Shown here piece by piece: positions 5,401-6,315 of a DNA stretch of 6,315 nt. The position numbers were made by a program, and so were the translations under genes. Within the stretch, counting starts at the first letter, position 1, and each line of letters begins with the position of its first letter. The notes under the pieces were generated by a model, which was not told where the DNA came from, did no database searches, and saw nothing but the letters and a program-made list of their open reading frames with translations. The DNA is from DATLAN01 sp035527455 (lineage in GTDB: Bacteria > Planctomycetota > Planctomycetia > Pirellulales > Thermoguttaceae): assembly GCA_035527455.1 (NCBI GenBank), contig DATLAN010000604.1:1-6315 (forward strand), written 5' to 3'.

Positions 5401-5454
5401 GTAGCCGTCTCGCTCCGCGAGACGAAGCTTCATCTTGCGGAGCAAGATGGCTAC
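5401..5454. repeat. REP-like inverted doublet, family 3 (GTAGCC ... GGCTAC)
   Basis: GTAGCC (5401-5406) and GGCTAC (5449-5454) bracket two hairpins. The first is GTCTCGC-TCC-GCGAGAC (5407-5423), the second ATCTTGC-GGA-GCAAGAT (5432-5448), with the palindrome GAAGCTTC (5424-5431) between them. Each stem is 7 bp with a 3-nt loop. It lies 33 bp past the stop of the acetyltransferase gene and could serve as its transcript end. Confidence 0.75.
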
Positions 5455-5486
5455 AAACACGTGCGCGCGTGATGCAGCATGAGAAC

Positions 5487-6008
5487 CTAACCCGCCAGCC
5501 GCCGGATGCGATTGACCGGCTCGACAATCGCCGGTTTCTCGGAGCGATAGCGAACCTGCATGACGTAGGCGTCTTCGGGCGTGTCTTCGTAGAACGCCCG
5601 CAGCACCGTCACGGCCCGAAAGCCGTTTTCGCGGAAGAACAATTGGGCCGCCAGGTTGGTTTCGCGGACTTCCAGCATGATGCGGGTGCGGCGTTGGGCG
5701 GAGAGCTTGGCGATCAGCTTGGCCACCATCTGGCTGCCGACGCCTCGCCGGCGATAGTCGGCCGCCACGGCGAAGTTCAACACGTGGATGCGATTCTTGT
5801 GGAGTTCGTAGATCATGAACCCCACGACGCGATCCTCGTGCTCGGCGACCATGCCGATACAATTGCGCTGCCGCAGACAGCGAATGAAGTCTTCTTCCAG
5901 CCAGGGAAACTCGAAGCTTTCCTCTTCGATGTCGAGGACTTCGGGCATGTCGCGCCGGATCATCCAACGGATGTGGACGCGGACTTCCTGTTTCTGGTCG
6001 GAATGCAT
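5487..6008 (-). CDS. rimI: RimI-type GNAT N-acetyltransferase (173 aa)
   Basis: RimI acetylates the N-terminal alanine of ribosomal protein S18 from acetyl-CoA; related GNATs act on other protein N-termini. The protein carries VLNFAVAADYRRRGVGSQMV (77-96), where RRRGVG (86-91) is the acetyl-CoA pyrophosphate loop (motif A). LEVRETNLAAQLFFRENGF (112-130) and RAFYEDTPEDAYVM (137-150) are the usual RimI ending. Glu113 matches the catalytic Glu103 of Salmonella RimI. The general-acid Tyr115 is replaced by Phe125 here. Length is near the family's (about 150) with a short N-terminal addition. ATG 6008 has a strong ribosome site on the minus strand, AAGGAGG 5 nt upstream. The frame runs open to 6074 but crosses a hairpin and has no such site. 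The family is clear; the exact substrate, and so the symbol, is less sure. Confidence 0.85.
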   Translation of the reverse strand: MHSDQKQEVRVHIRWMIRRDMPEVLDIEEESFEFPWLEEDFIRCLRQRNCIGMVAEHEDRVVGFMIYELHKNRIHVLNFAVAADYRRRGVGSQMVAKLIAKLSAQRRTRIMLEVRETNLAAQLFFRENGFRAVTVLRAFYEDTPEDAYVMQVRYRSEKPAIVEPVNRIRRLAG

Positions 6009-6032
6009 GCCGGCCTCCTTCCTTGTCGGCCA

Positions 6033-6057
6033 GTCACGACCCCGCAGGGTTCGTGAC
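6033..6057 (-). promoter_or_regulatory. Hairpin in the 5' leader of the rimI-like gene
   Basis: GTCACGA (6033-6039) pairs with TCGTGAC (6051-6057), and CCC (6041-6043) with GGG (6047-6049) around a GCA loop, with one mismatch. In the minus-strand transcript it ends 24 nt before the ATG and just upstream of the ribosome site. It may affect mRNA stability or translation; no known riboswitch is recognised. Confidence 0.4.
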
Positions 6058-6155
6058 CCGTGCACAATTCCCACGACGCTTTGGTGAAACGTCCGCCGGT
6101 CTGCGACGGCTTGATTCCCTGCCGTCGCGGGAGCCGGCCCCTCAACGCGGTCGGC

Positions 6156-6184
6156 AGATTAGCATAACGGCCAAAATTCGCCAA
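6156..6184 (-). promoter_or_regulatory. Possible promoter of the rimI-like gene
   Basis: Minus strand TTGGCG (6179-6184), 17-nt spacer and TAATCT (6156-6161). The -35 is fair (4/6) and the -10 weak (3/6). It lies in the only AT-richer patch upstream of the gene and implies a leader of about 140 nt containing the hairpin at 6033-6057. The rest of 6009-6315 shows no gene. Confidence 0.25.
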
Positions 6185-6288
6185 TACGAACTCTGCCGGG
6201 TTTTCGGCCGGCCGCGGCATCGTCTATTATCGGCCGAAGGAGACCGCAAGCTGGGGCCGATCCTTTCAAGCCGAAAGGTTCGGGGTGG

Positions 6289-6313
6289 CACGCCCTGAGG
6301 AACGAAGGGCGTG
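6289..6313. repeat. Palindrome at the right edge (CACGCCCT/AGGGCGTG)
   Basis: An 8-bp perfect stem, CACGCCCT (6289-6296) and AGGGCGTG (6306-6313), surrounds a 9-nt loop GAGGAACGA. A second hairpin, CCTTTC-AAGCC-GAAAGG (6262-6278), lies just before. Neither has a T tract. The element may continue past the edge. It has no GTAG head, so it is a different kind from the three doublets further left. Confidence 0.5.
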
Positions 6314-6315
6314 GT

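Noticed and set aside
5352..6056. Plus-strand frame of 234 codons opposite the acetyltransferase gene
   Set aside because: It covers the REP-like doublet and the reverse strand of a clear GNAT gene; no domain is visible.
6230..6300. Start of a plus-strand gene behind AAGGAG near 6237
   Set aside because: No ATG, GTG or TTG at proper spacing; the nearest readable frames stop at once or run into the palindrome at 6289-6313.

Overview
The window looks like a high-GC bacterial chromosome segment, most likely from the Planctomycetes (Pirellulales-like). The reasons are the style of the integrase tail, a small HEAT-repeat lipoprotein of a type common there, a coiled-coil/SPFH gene pair, and many palindromic repeats between genes. 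This assignment is inference from sequence character; no marker gene was compared.

Left end (1-745), accessory: the last 41 codons of an IS30-family transposase are followed within about 15-20 bp by the C-terminal part of a tyrosine recombinase. The recombinase keeps the HxxR motif and the Tyr nucleophile but lacks its front half in this window. Its reading frame runs into the 3' end of a tRNA-Ser(GCU) gene on the minus strand and stops inside the anticodon loop. This fits an integrated element anchored in the tRNA 3' end, with its integrase later broken by an IS. Nested dyads lie between integrase and tRNA, one of which makes a good terminator for the tRNA. The tRNA has a good sigma70-type promoter.

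Middle (855-3880): a minus-strand HEAT-repeat lipoprotein gene has a near-consensus extended -10 promoter that fixes the start codon. Diverging from it is a plus-strand pair: a 169-aa charged coiled-coil protein and a 435-aa YdjI-like SPFH protein. The SPFH protein ends in a YbjN/CesT-like domain instead of the zinc ribbon known from YdjI. The two are probably one membrane-associated scaffold or stress module.

Right (4025-6008): two minus-strand backbone genes, an Ldh_2-family NAD(P)-dependent 2-hydroxyacid dehydrogenase and a RimI-type GNAT acetyltransferase. They are about 400 bp apart and are not obviously an operon.

The most interesting signal is in the spacers. The two gaps between 3881 and 5486 hold three unrelated palindrome families. 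Each is an inverted pair bounded by GTAG at the left and CTAC at the right, the layout of REP/BIME elements mobilised by RAYT (TnpA-REP) transposases. A further palindrome of another kind touches the right edge. I see no defence system or other complete new multi-gene system here.
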